In this document: one piece after another, positions 1 to 8,417 of the stretch
Position numbering within the stretch: the first letter of the stretch is position 1
How the letters are laid out: each line of letters opens with the position of its first letter
Position numbers and translations under genes: made by a program
DNA from: Halomonas halophila
GTDB lineage: Bacteria > Pseudomonadota > Gammaproteobacteria > Pseudomonadales > Halomonadaceae
Assembly (NCBI RefSeq): GCF_030406665.1
Contig: NZ_CP129121.1
Coordinates: 248,001-312,000, forward strand
Direction: 5' to 3'
DNA: 64,000 nt
Notes under the pieces: generated by a model
Databases searched by the model: none
What the model was told of the DNA's origin: nothing
Seen by the model: the letters and a program-made list of their open reading frames with translations, nothing else

Positions 1-1166
1 TGACCATCGTGCCGCAGCGCCTCTACTCGGGAATCGACACTTTCGTGCTGTTGTGTATTCCCGGTTTCGTGCTGGCCGGGAACCTGATGAACGTCGGCAA
101 CATCACCGAGCACATCGTGCGTTTCTCCAACGCCCTCGTCGGCCACATCCGCGGCGGCCTGGGCCTGGCCAACGTCGGCGGCTCGATGATCTTCGGCGGC
201 ATCTCGGGCACGGCCGTGGCGGATGCCGCCAGCATCGGCTCGGTGATGATTCCCGGCATGTCGAAGGCCGGCTACGACAAGCCGTTCTCGGCCGCCGTCA
301 CTGCGGCCTCCTCGACCATCGGGCCGATCATCCCGCCCAGCGTGCCGATGATCATCGCCGGCTCGCTGACCGGCGTCTCGGTCGGCCGCATGTTCCTGGC
401 CGGCGCCATCCCGGGCATCCTGCTGGGCGTGGCGATGATGGTCACTGTCTACCTGCTGGCCATTCGCCGCGGCTATCCCAAGGAGAAGCGGGTATCCCTG
501 CTGCAGCTGGTGCGCGAGGGGCGCACCGCCTTCTGGGCGCTGCTGATGACCGCCATCATTCTCTACGGCATCATCGGCGGTTTCTTCACGCCCACCGAGG
601 CCTCCATCGTCGCCAGCCTCTATGCGCTGGTGGTCGGCATGTACGTCTACAAGGGGCTCTCCTGGCGCAAGCTGCCGGCCATCCTCACCGACACCGTGCT
701 GACCTCTTCCGCACTGCTGCTGCTGGTGGGGCTGGCCAACCTGTTCGGCTGGATCCTGACCAGCGAGCAGATTCCCCAGATGGTCGCGTCCGGCATCCTG
801 GCGATCAGCGAGAATCCGCTGGTGGTGATCCTGATCCTCAACCTGATCATGTTGTGCGTCGGCGCCTTCATGGAGACGATCGCTGCGCTGATCATCCTCT
901 TCCCGGCGCTGCTGGGCGTGGCGACCGGGGTGGGCATGGACCCGGTGCACTTCGCGGTGATGGCGGTGCTCAACCTGATGATCGGCCTCACCACACCACC
1001 GGTGGGCGTCTGCCTGTTCGTGGTCTCGGGGATCGGCAACCTGCAGGTGCTGACCGTGGCCAGGGCGATCCTGCCGTTCCTGATCTGCAACCTTGCCGTG
1101 CTGCTGCTGGTGGCCTACGTGCCGGCCATCTCGATGTGGCTGCCCAACCTGATCCTCGGCCCGTAA
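1..1166 (+). CDS. TRAP transporter large permease DctM, 5' truncated
   Basis: The reading frame is open at the left edge of the window, so the gene starts upstream; about 388 codons are visible against roughly 425 for the family, so some 40 residues are missing. The protein is a run of hydrophobic helices with the DctM-typical segments GLGLANVGGSMIFGGISGTA near the start, PIIPPSVPMII and LTTPPVGVCLFV. DctM forms the ion-coupled channel of a tripartite TRAP carrier with a small permease (DctQ) and a periplasmic binding protein, both expected just upstream. The gene is followed after about 28 bases by uxuB and uxuA on the same strand, so I infer a hexuronate or related sugar acid as substrate; the sequence alone does not prove this. 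Confidence 0.93.
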   Translation, partial: TIVPQRLYSGIDTFVLLCIPGFVLAGNLMNVGNITEHIVRFSNALVGHIRGGLGLANVGGSMIFGGISGTAVADAASIGSVMIPGMSKAGYDKPFSAAVTAASSTIGPIIPPSVPMIIAGSLTGVSVGRMFLAGAIPGILLGVAMMVTVYLLAIRRGYPKEKRVSLLQLVREGRTAFWALLMTAIILYGIIGGFFTPTEASIVASLYALVVGMYVYKGLSWRKLPAILTDTVLTSSALLLLVGLANLFGWILTSEQIPQMVASGILAISENPLVVILILNLIMLCVGAFMETIAALIILFPALLGVATGVGMDPVHFAVMAVLNLMIGLTTPPVGVCLFVVSGIGNLQVLTVARAILPFLICNLAVLLLVAYVPAISMWLPNLILGP

Positions 1167-1193
1167 GGCCGCGCCCCTGACATGGAGAGCATG

Positions 1194-2666
1194 ATGCAGA
1201 GTGTCAAACGGCTGCCGGCCAGTGCCGGCAGGGTTCGAATCGGCATGGTCCATCTGGGCCTGGGCGCCTTCCACCGCGCCCACCAGGCGGTCTACCTGGA
1301 GCGCTATCGCCAGCGTACCGGCGATGACGCCTGGGGCGTGAGCAGTGCCAACCTGCGTGCCAGCGTGGCGCTGGTCGATGCCCTGCGCGAGGCCGGCCAT
1401 CGCTATCACGTGGCCGAATACGCCGACAGCGAGCATGTCACCGTGCGCGAGATCGGCGTGATCGAGGAGACGCTGTTCACCGGCAAGGACGAGAACGGCC
1501 GCTGGGGGCGCGACGTCGAGACGCTGCTCGAGCGCATGGCGTCCCCCGAGACCCGCATCGTCACCCTGACGGTGACCGAGAAGGGCTATTTCCTGAGCCC
1601 GGCCAGCGGCGAGCTGCTGGTCGACGACCCGCTGGTGGCCGCCGATATCGCTCATCCCGAGGCGCCGCGTACCGCGCCGGGGCTGCTGGTCGAGGCGCTG
1701 GCGCGACGTCATGCGGCAGGGCAGGCGCCGTTCACGGTGCTCAGCTGTGACAACATGCCCGACAACGGCAAGCGCACCCGGGCCGCCGTGATGGCGCTGG
1801 CGGCGCGGCGCGATGCCGGGCTGGCCGACTGGATCGCGGACGAGGTCGCCTTCCCGTGCAGCATGGTCGACCGCATCGTGCCGGCCATGACCGAGGCCGA
1901 CTTCTCGCGCCTGGCAGTGCTCGGCATCGAGGATCGCAACGCCGTGGTCGGCGAGTCGTTCAGTCAGTGGGTGGTCGAGGACGACTTCCCCCAAGGGCGT
2001 CCCGACTGGGCCGCGGACGGCGTGGAGATGGTGGCCGACGTGGCCCCCTTCGAGACCATGAAGCTGCGGATGCTCAACGGCAGTCATTCCCTGCTCGCCT
2101 ACCTGGGCGCGCTGGGTGGCATCGAGACGGTGGCCGAGGCCGTGGGCCGCGAGGATCTGACGTCGCTGCTGCGCCGCTACATGCTCGACGAGGCCGCCTC
2201 GACCCTCGCCATGCCCGAGGGCACGGACCTCGACGCCTACGCCGAGCAGCTGCTGGCCCGCTTCGCCAACGACAGCCTGCACCACCGTCTGCAGCAGATC
2301 GCCATGGACGGTTCCCAGAAGCTGCCCCAACGCTGGCTGAGTGGTGCCGAGATCCACCTTGCCGCCGGGCGAGACGTGGCCTGCACGGCGCTCGGTGTGG
2401 CCGCCTGGATTCGCTACACGGCCGGCACAGACCTGGCCGGCACCCCCCACGCCGTGGACGACCCGCTGTCCGACCGCCTGGCGGCGCTGCATGTGCGTCA
2501 TGGCGATGACATCGCCGGTCTCGTTTCCGCCTTCATGGCCGTGGAAGACGTTTTCCCGCCGGCGCTGGCGGCCGAGCCGCGTTTCGTCGCCGCCGTCACC
2601 GCCGCCTACACCGATCTGACACAACAGGGGCTGGCCGGGGCGCTGGACGCCCTCGGACGGGCCTGA
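1194..2666 (+). CDS. uxuB: Fructuronate reductase UxuB (mannitol dehydrogenase family)
   Basis: Member of the long-chain mannitol dehydrogenase/fructuronate reductase family at its usual length, about 490 residues. The N-terminal dinucleotide site reads GMVHLGLGAFHRAHQ and the family's catalytic K-x5-N-x2-H pattern is visible in MKLRMLNGSHS near residue 290. UxuB reduces D-fructuronate to D-mannonate with NADH; that product is the substrate of the next gene, uxuA, which starts 16 bases downstream, so the two are almost certainly co-transcribed. In-frame ATGs lie at 1182, 1191 and 1194. The GGAGAG at 1184-1189 is well placed only for 1194, hence this start. A mannitol or tagaturonate dehydrogenase is possible by family alone; the uxuA neighbour decides. 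Confidence 0.9.
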   Translation: MQSVKRLPASAGRVRIGMVHLGLGAFHRAHQAVYLERYRQRTGDDAWGVSSANLRASVALVDALREAGHRYHVAEYADSEHVTVREIGVIEETLFTGKDENGRWGRDVETLLERMASPETRIVTLTVTEKGYFLSPASGELLVDDPLVAADIAHPEAPRTAPGLLVEALARRHAAGQAPFTVLSCDNMPDNGKRTRAAVMALAARRDAGLADWIADEVAFPCSMVDRIVPAMTEADFSRLAVLGIEDRNAVVGESFSQWVVEDDFPQGRPDWAADGVEMVADVAPFETMKLRMLNGSHSLLAYLGALGGIETVAEAVGREDLTSLLRRYMLDEAASTLAMPEGTDLDAYAEQLLARFANDSLHHRLQQIAMDGSQKLPQRWLSGAEIHLAAGRDVACTALGVAAWIRYTAGTDLAGTPHAVDDPLSDRLAALHVRHGDDIAGLVSAFMAVEDVFPPALAAEPRFVAAVTAAYTDLTQQGLAGALDALGRA

Positions 2667-2682
2667 TCGAGAGGACACTCCC

Positions 2683-3861
2683 ATGGAACATACCTGGCGC
2701 TGGTTCGGCCCCGCGGACCCCATCACCCTCGACGAGATTCGCCAGACCGGTGCGACCGGCATCGTCACCGCGCTGCACGAGATTCCCAACGGCGAGGTCT
2801 GGCCGGTGGAGGCCATTGAAGAGCGCAAGCGAATGATCGAGGCCGCCGGCCTGTCCTGGTCGGTGGTCGAGAGCGTGCCGGTACACGAGGACATCAAGAA
2901 GGGGTTGCCGGAGCGTGACGCCCATATCGCCGCCTACCAGCAGACGCTGCGCAATCTGGCGGCCTGTGGCATCGACACCGTCTGCTACAACTTCATGCCG
3001 GTGCTCGACTGGACGCGCACCGACCTGAGCTGGCGCCTGCCGGACGGCGGACTGGCGCTGCGCTTCGATCAGGTCGCCTTCGCTGCCTTCGACCTCTACC
3101 TGCTGGCGCGCCCCGGCGCCGAGGCCGAGTACTCCGATGCCGAGAAGACCGAGGCGAGGGCGTATTTCGACGACCTCGACGAGGCCGGGCGAGCGCGCCT
3201 GAAAGACACCATCATCGCCGGGCTGCCCGGCGCCGAGGAGCACTACACGCTCGAGCAGTTCCGGGGTGTGCTGGCGGAGTATGCCGAGATCGATGCCGAG
3301 CGGCTGCGCGAGCATCTGGGCGACTTCCTGGAGGCCATCGTTCCGGTGGCCGAAGAGGTAGGCGTACGCCTGGCGATTCACCCCGACGACCCTCCCCGGC
3401 CGCTGTTCGGTCTCCCTCGGGTGGTGTCCGACCCCGAGGACGCCCAGTGGCTGCTCGAGCGGGTGCCGAGTCCGGCCAACGGGCTGACGCTTTGCACCGG
3501 CTCCTACGGCGTCAGCGCCGATATCGACCTGGTGGGCATGGCCGAACGCTTCGCGCAGAATATCTACTTCGCTCACCTGCGCTCCACGCAGCGCGAGGCA
3601 CCGGACTCGCGCTCCTTTCACGAGGCTCCGCACCTGGGCGGGGACGTGGACATGGTCGGCGTGGTCCGGGCGCTCGTCGCCGAGGAGCGTCGTCGCGAAC
3701 GCGAAGGCGGCCCGCGGCTGCCGCTGCGCCCCGACCATGGCCATCACATCCTCGACGATCAGCACCGCGATACCGCCCCGGGGTACCCGCTCTACGGGCG
3801 CCTCAAGGGGCTGGCCGAGCTGCATGGCGTCGAATTGGCGGTGAGGCAGCTTGGGGCGTAA
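2683..3861 (+). CDS. uxuA: Mannonate dehydratase UxuA
   Basis: UxuA dehydrates D-mannonate to 2-keto-3-deoxy-D-gluconate in the cytosol, using Mn2+ or Fe2+. The length of 392 residues is family-typical. Recognisable stretches are MEHTWRWFGPADPITLDEIR at the start, ESVPVHEDIKKG, the metal-pocket segment RLAIHPDDPPRPLFGLPR, HLRSTQRE and the C-terminal LPLRPDHGHHILDD. A GAGAGGACACTCCC Shine-Dalgarno region precedes the ATG. It follows uxuB closely and ends at a strong hairpin terminator. Its product is the substrate for a KdgK-type kinase such as the one encoded at 15205-16170, so the window carries most of the hexuronate route down to KDPG. Confidence 0.95.
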   Translation: MEHTWRWFGPADPITLDEIRQTGATGIVTALHEIPNGEVWPVEAIEERKRMIEAAGLSWSVVESVPVHEDIKKGLPERDAHIAAYQQTLRNLAACGIDTVCYNFMPVLDWTRTDLSWRLPDGGLALRFDQVAFAAFDLYLLARPGAEAEYSDAEKTEARAYFDDLDEAGRARLKDTIIAGLPGAEEHYTLEQFRGVLAEYAEIDAERLREHLGDFLEAIVPVAEEVGVRLAIHPDDPPRPLFGLPRVVSDPEDAQWLLERVPSPANGLTLCTGSYGVSADIDLVGMAERFAQNIYFAHLRSTQREAPDSRSFHEAPHLGGDVDMVGVVRALVAEERRREREGGPRLPLRPDHGHHILDDQHRDTAPGYPLYGRLKGLAELHGVELAVRQLGA

Positions 3862-3884
3862 CGCCATGTCTCCCGCAGGAAATG

Positions 3885-3918
3885 AAAAAGGGGCGGCCCG
3901 CGTGGGCCGCCCCTTTTT
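3885..3918. terminator. Bidirectional intrinsic terminator after uxuA and xylX
   Basis: A perfect 15-bp inverted repeat (A5-GGGGCGGCCC, loop GCGT, then its complement ending in T5) lies between the convergent ends of uxuA (plus) and xylX (minus). The A-run and T-run flank the GC stem, so it can work for both strands. Confidence 0.9.
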
Positions 3919-3942
3919 GTGTGCCGGCGGAGTGTTTACGGC

Positions 3943-5106
3943 TTATCGATGCTTCGCCATATCCGCCATCCACTGGCGGATGCCGTAGGTCCAGGGCGGC
4001 AGCCGGTCCGAGCGATCGACGCGATTGACCAGCGCGCCCAGCGACGGCGTGGCGATGGTCACCACGTCGCCCAGGTGGTGGGTGAAGCCCTGGCCTTCGC
4101 CGTCGCGGTCCTGGATCGGCGAGAACATGGTGCCCAGGAACAGCATGAAGCCGTCCGGATACTGGTGATGCGCGCCGAGGGTCTGGCCCACCAGGTCGAG
4201 CGGATCGCGGCTGATCTGGCGCATGTCGCTGGAGTCCTCCAGCACGAAGGCGTCGTCGGCGCCCTCGATGCGCAGCGACACCCGGGCCCGGCGCACCGTG
4301 TCCAGGGTGAAGCGCTCGTCGAACAGGCGAATGAAGGGGCCGATGGCGCAGGAGGCGTTGTTGTCCTTGGCCTTGCCCAGCAGCAGGGCGCTGCGCCCTT
4401 CCACGTCGCGCAGGTTGACGTCGTTGCCGAGGGTGGCGCCACGGGGCCGGCCGGCGGCGTCCACCGCCAGCACGATCTCCGGCTCCGGGTTGTTCCACTC
4501 GGAGGCCGGATGCAGGCCTACGCCGCGGCCGAAGCCCACCGCCGACAGCGGCTGCGCCTTGGTGAAGACCTCGGCGTCCGGCCCGATGCCGACCTCCATG
4601 TACTGGGACCAGGCGCCGCGGGCCTGGAGTTCGGCCTTGAGCGCCATGGCCGCCTCGGAGCCGGGCACGATCTTCGACAGATCGCCGCCGATCACCTGTT
4701 TCAGCTCCTCGCGCAGCTCGCCGGCCCGGGCCGGATCGCCGCCGGCCTGCTCCTCGATCACCCGCTCCATCAGGCTGACCGCGAAGGTCACGCCGCAGGC
4801 CTTGATCGCCTGGACGTCGCAGGGCGCGAGCAGGTAGGGCGCCTCGGGCGCCTCCGCCAGGGAGCGCGCGAGCAGTTCCTCGACCGGGCCGAGGTCCTCG
4901 CCCTCGGCCGTGGCCACCAGCTCGGCCGCGTTGTCGCGCTCGAGCAGGTCGGCCATGCAGGCGACGCGCGCGCTGATGTCGACCACCCGGCCGTCGCGGA
5001 CGACGACCAGGGCCGGGCCCGGATGGGGCGTATCGCGCCAGACCCGGCCGACCAGCAGCGCCTGGTCGGCATCCTCGGGCAGGGCGAAGGTCATGCTATC
5101 GGACAT
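3943..5106 (-). CDS. xylX: 2-keto-3-deoxy-D-xylonate dehydratase, FAH family (XylX-like)
   Basis: A fumarylacetoacetate hydrolase-fold protein of 387 residues, close to Caulobacter XylX in length. The C-terminal FAH domain carries the metal-binding pattern SEWNNPEPE (residues about 202-210) followed by GNDVNLRDVEGRS (about 227-239). I infer that it dehydrates 2-keto-3-deoxy-pentonate to 2-oxoglutarate semialdehyde, because the next gene upstream on the same strand, ending 10 bases away, is a 2-oxoglutarate semialdehyde dehydrogenase, and xylB, xylC and xylD homologues lie a few kilobases off. A GAGGAGG ribosome site supports the start. The same family also handles arabinonate-derived intermediates, so L-arabinose is an alternative substrate route. 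Confidence 0.88.
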   Translation of the reverse strand: MSDSMTFALPEDADQALLVGRVWRDTPHPGPALVVVRDGRVVDISARVACMADLLERDNAAELVATAEGEDLGPVEELLARSLAEAPEAPYLLAPCDVQAIKACGVTFAVSLMERVIEEQAGGDPARAGELREELKQVIGGDLSKIVPGSEAAMALKAELQARGAWSQYMEVGIGPDAEVFTKAQPLSAVGFGRGVGLHPASEWNNPEPEIVLAVDAAGRPRGATLGNDVNLRDVEGRSALLLGKAKDNNASCAIGPFIRLFDERFTLDTVRRARVSLRIEGADDAFVLEDSSDMRQISRDPLDLVGQTLGAHHQYPDGFMLFLGTMFSPIQDRDGEGQGFTHHLGDVVTIATPSLGALVNRVDRSDRLPPWTYGIRQWMADMAKHR

Positions 5107-5116
5107 GAACGCCTCC

Positions 5117-6694
5117 TCAGGCCTCGCGCTGGCCGTCGACCAGGCGGCTGACGCCGGCCGGGTTGCCGTCCTTGATGGCCTCGGGCAGCAGGCCCTGGGG
5201 CAGGTTCTGGTAGCACACCGGGCGCAGGAAGCGATGGATCGCCGCGCTGCCCACCGAGGTGGTGCGCGCGTCGGAGGTGGCCGGGTACGGGCCGCCGTGG
5301 ACCATGGCGTGGCACACCTCGACGCCGGTGGGCCAGCCGTTGGCCATCACCCGGCCGGCGCGACGCTCGAGGGTCGGCAGCAGCGCGCGGGCGGCGTCCA
5401 GGTCGGCGTCGTCCATCTGCAGGGTGGCGGTGAGCTGGCCTTCCAGGGACTCGGCCACGCGTTTGACCTCGTCGAGGTCGGCGCACTCGACCACCAGCGA
5501 GGTAGCACCGAAGACCTCGGCCTGCAGCGCCTCGTCGCTCATGAAGTCCTCGGCGGAGGCCACGAACAGCCCGGTCTGGCAGGCGTTGGGGCCGTCGCCG
5601 GCGTTGCCGCGGGCGATCTCGCGGGCCTTGCTGCTGGCGACCAGGCCGTCGACGCCCTGCACGTAGGCGTCATGGATGCCCGGGGTCAGCATGGTCTGGG
5701 CCGCGGAGCCCTTCACCGCCTCGGCGGCGGACGCCACGAAGGCATCCAGCGCCTCGCCCTTGACGGCGATCACCAGGCCGGGATTGGTGCAGAACTGGCC
5801 GGCGCCCATGTTCAGCGAGCCGACGAAGGCCTCGCCCAGCGCCTGGCCACGCGCCTGGAGCGCTTCCGGCAGCAGGAACACCGGGTTGATGGAGCTCATC
5901 TCGGCGTAGACCGGGATCGGCTCGGGGCGCTCCTGGGCGGCCTGCATCAGCGCGGTGCCGCCGCCGCGGGAGCCGGTGAAGCCCACGGCCTTGATGCGCG
6001 CGTCGCGCACCAGCGCCTGGCCGACCTCGCGGCCGGAGCCGTAGAGCAGCGAGAACACGCCCTCGGGCAGCTCGCATTTGGCCACGGCGCGCTGCACGGC
6101 GCGGCCGACCAGCTCGGAGGTGCCGGGGTGGGCGGAGTGGGCCTTGACCACCACCGGGCAGCCGGCGGCCAGCGCCGAGGCGGTGTCGCCGCCGGCCACG
6201 GAGAACGCCAGCGGGAAGTTGGAGGCGCCGAACACGGCCACCGGGCCCAGGGCGATGTGGCGCTGGCGCAGGTCGACCCGCGGCATCGGCGCACGCTCGG
6301 GCAGGGCCGGATCCAGGCGCACGTCGAGCCACTCGCCGGCGCGCACGACCTTGGCGAACAGGCGCAGCTGGCCGCAGGTGCGGCCGCGCTCGCCTTCCAG
6401 GCGGGCCCGCGGCAGGCCGGACTCGGCCATGGCGCGAGTGATCAGCTCATCGCCGATGGCCTCGATCTCGTCGGCCACGGTCTCGAGGAACGCGGCGCGG
6501 GCTTCGAGGCCGGTCTCGCGGTAGGTATCAAAAGCGGCCCAGGCCAGCTCGCAGGCGCGCGCGACCTCGGCCTGGCCACCCCCGGGATAGACCGGGGACA
6601 GGGTCTCGCCGGTGGCGGGATCGACGGCCTGGATCGCCTTGCCGTCGCTGAGCACGGCCTGCTGGCCGATCAGTTGCTTGCCTTCCAGTGTCAT
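5117..6694 (-). CDS. xylA: 2-oxoglutarate semialdehyde dehydrogenase (XylA of the Weimberg pathway)
   Basis: An aldehyde dehydrogenase superfamily protein of 525 residues. The nucleotide-binding GFTGS lies at about 238-242, the general-base glutamate in YAEMSSINP at 265, and the catalytic cysteine in GQFCTNPG at 302. The FGASNFPLAFSVAGGDTAS segment and the overall length match the NADP-preferring 2-oxoglutarate semialdehyde dehydrogenases that end the oxidative pentose and hexarate pathways. It sits between the ROK regulator and xylX on the minus strand with a GAGGAGA ribosome site. Here xylA means the Caulobacter Weimberg gene, not xylose isomerase. An operator-like sequence lies 28-48 bases upstream of its start, so this arm can be transcribed separately from the regulator. 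Confidence 0.9.
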   Translation of the reverse strand: MTLEGKQLIGQQAVLSDGKAIQAVDPATGETLSPVYPGGGQAEVARACELAWAAFDTYRETGLEARAAFLETVADEIEAIGDELITRAMAESGLPRARLEGERGRTCGQLRLFAKVVRAGEWLDVRLDPALPERAPMPRVDLRQRHIALGPVAVFGASNFPLAFSVAGGDTASALAAGCPVVVKAHSAHPGTSELVGRAVQRAVAKCELPEGVFSLLYGSGREVGQALVRDARIKAVGFTGSRGGGTALMQAAQERPEPIPVYAEMSSINPVFLLPEALQARGQALGEAFVGSLNMGAGQFCTNPGLVIAVKGEALDAFVASAAEAVKGSAAQTMLTPGIHDAYVQGVDGLVASSKAREIARGNAGDGPNACQTGLFVASAEDFMSDEALQAEVFGATSLVVECADLDEVKRVAESLEGQLTATLQMDDADLDAARALLPTLERRAGRVMANGWPTGVEVCHAMVHGGPYPATSDARTTSVGSAAIHRFLRPVCYQNLPQGLLPEAIKDGNPAGVSRLVDGQREA

Positions 6695-6721
6695 GGGGTC
6701 TCCTCTCGTCGTTACTTCGAC

Positions 6722-6742
6722 TTTGAGATGAGTTTGAACTAA
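6722..6742. promoter_or_regulatory. Candidate XylR/ROK operator upstream of xylA
   Basis: This 21-bp stretch matches the 8305-8325 palindrome at 13 of 21 positions by my hand alignment, including the right half AACTAA. Its left half (TTTGA) is degenerate. It lies just upstream of the xylA start. A second small inverted repeat, CTTAC-TGT-GTAAG, lies at 6767-6779. Both are inferred regulatory sites. Confidence 0.45.
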
Positions 6743-6836
6743 GTGAAGGTATGTTCAATCTTTTTACTTACTGTGTAAGCGAGACCTTCGTCTAATTTCG
6801 GTGGAGATACGGCCTGAATTGCAGGCTCGGGAGGCC

Positions 6837-8030
6837 TCAGGCGGGGCCGTGGATGGTGTTGGCCAGCACTTCGGCGGCGGCACCGCGTGCGGCGGTGAAG
6901 GTGCTGTCTTCGATGATGCGCAGCGGGAGCCGCTGTGTCGCGCCGAGTAGTCGGTTCTGATTGGCCGTGAAGTAGTCCAGGGCCGGTGTCAGAAGGGGGG
7001 GGCCGAGCCGTGTCAGGGAGCCACCCAGGACGATCTCGGCGGGGTCGAGGGTGTGATACAGGTTGAGCAGCAGGGTGCCCAGGGCTTCGCCGGCGCGCCG
7101 GATTGCCAGGTCGACCTCCGGCGCTTCCAGCCGCCCCAGCAGGTTGGTGACCAGGTCCTCTTCCTCGCCGACGCCCAGGGCGGCCCGAAGCGCCCAGCCG
7201 CTGACGAGTGTCTCGGCGCAGCCGCGATTGCCGCAGTGGCAGTAGAGCCCGCCGGGTTGCAGCACAGTATGTCCGATTTCTCCGGCCAGGCCGTGGATAC
7301 CGCGAGTGACCGCCGGCCAGTGGCCGCCACCGACGATGCCGCTGCCGATCCCGGTGCCGGCACTGACGTACAGGAGGGATTCCGGTGTCTTGTCGGTGCG
7401 GAAATACAGTTCGCCGAAGGCGGCCGCCTTGGCCTCGTTGTCCAATAGCCATAGGCCGGCGATGCCCGGCAGCGATTCGCGCAGGAGGTCGAGGAACCGT
7501 ACGTCACGCCAGCCAAGATTGGGCGCCAGGCGCAGGAGGGGGCGGTCGGGGGCGATGGGGCCAGGGAGCGCGACGCCGAGCCCCAGGCACTGGCGGTCGT
7601 TGAGCTCGGGATGGTCGATCACCTCGCGGATCAGATCCGCGAGGGCCTGGGCGGCGGTCTCGGGAGCGGTCGGCTCCATGCGCACATGGCGCTGGTGGAT
7701 CGTCGTGCCGGACAGGGTGCAGGCGACCACCTGCAGGCCGTGGACACTGACCTCGGCGCCCAGCAGTACATGGCGGTGTTCATTGAGGTGCAAGGCCCGC
7801 CCCGGTCGTCCCCCGCTGCTCTTGAGCAGATCTCCTTCGACTAGCCATCCCTGCTTCAGCAGCGTCTGAACGCCGCCCCCCACGGTCGCCTTGGTAAGCT
7901 GTGCCCGCGTGGCGATGTCGGCCCGCGTCATGCCGGGGTTGCGGCGCACCATTTCGAGAATGGCGCTGCGGTTGAGTCGCTTCAGGAAATGAAGGTCCCC
8001 TGCCTGATGCTGATTGGAGGTGATGGTCAT
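6837..8030 (-). CDS. xylR: ROK family transcriptional repressor (XylR-like)
   Basis: A ROK-family regulator of about 397 residues. The N-terminal winged helix lies in FLKRLNRSAILEMVRRNPGM and ADIATRAQLTKATVGGGVQT. The sugar-kinase-like body has the family's zinc motif GEIGHTV and CHCGNRGCAE. It lies between xylA and xylB and most likely senses xylose or a pathway intermediate. The frame stays open to an ATG at 8201, but ROK repressors normally begin shortly before the winged helix, so the ATG at 8030 (MTITSNQ) is chosen. Neither start has a strong ribosome site. The 8305-8325 palindrome between it and xylB closely resembles operators of Bacillus XylR, which is itself a ROK protein, supporting the assignment. 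Confidence 0.85.
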   Translation of the reverse strand: MTITSNQHQAGDLHFLKRLNRSAILEMVRRNPGMTRADIATRAQLTKATVGGGVQTLLKQGWLVEGDLLKSSGGRPGRALHLNEHRHVLLGAEVSVHGLQVVACTLSGTTIHQRHVRMEPTAPETAAQALADLIREVIDHPELNDRQCLGLGVALPGPIAPDRPLLRLAPNLGWRDVRFLDLLRESLPGIAGLWLLDNEAKAAAFGELYFRTDKTPESLLYVSAGTGIGSGIVGGGHWPAVTRGIHGLAGEIGHTVLQPGGLYCHCGNRGCAETLVSGWALRAALGVGEEEDLVTNLLGRLEAPEVDLAIRRAGEALGTLLLNLYHTLDPAEIVLGGSLTRLGPPLLTPALDYFTANQNRLLGATQRLPLRIIEDSTFTAARGAAAEVLANTIHGPA

Positions 8031-8417
8031 GATGCGGCTTGGGATCGTCCGTCGTTGACGCAGGGCTTCGCCGGCTGGCAGCGGTGTGTGGTCGATGATG
8101 CCCGCCGTGGCGAGTGAGCCGATTATGACATCTGGACGGAGGGGAGGCGATGTCGAGGACGGCGCTCGTCGCTGTCTGACGGCGGCCTTCCCGCTTGGCA
8201 CGATGTCGTTGCCAGGGTGAGGGGCGTTTTCCGGGGAGCTCAGGTTCCTGAAATAGACCTTTGTCTCATGGAAGTCGTCATGGGTGAGGCGGAATACTTG
8301 CTGCTTAGTAAGAGGTATTAACTAAAGGCGGGCTCATTTCCGCCTTCGGCCTCGGGTATCCCGCCCCTGTCATCTCGGATCGGCATATGCACAGGGCACA
8401 GCAGAGAGAGGTTTCGC
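8031..8417. other. Divergent regulatory region between xylR and xylB
   Basis: This 387-base gap separates the ROK gene and xylB. It holds the XylR-like palindrome at 8305-8325 and, if translation began at 8201, a possible N-terminal extension of the regulator. I could not assign a confident -35/-10 pair. No other gene is apparent. Confidence 0.6.
8305..8325. promoter_or_regulatory. XylR-like operator upstream of xylB
   Basis: The sequence is TTAGT-N11-ACTAA, with the symmetry extending inward (TTAGTAA against TTAACTAA). Bacillus XylR, a ROK repressor, binds TTAGTTTGTTT-type boxes ending in ACTAA, with the same outer half-sites and a slightly longer centre. It lies 92 bases upstream of xylB. 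The similarity is seen directly; binding is inference. Confidence 0.6.

Noticed and set aside
8031..8201. 57-residue N-terminal extension of the ROK repressor
   Set aside because: ROK regulators usually begin just before the winged helix. The extension is low-complexity and lies in regulatory DNA, though it is not formally excluded.
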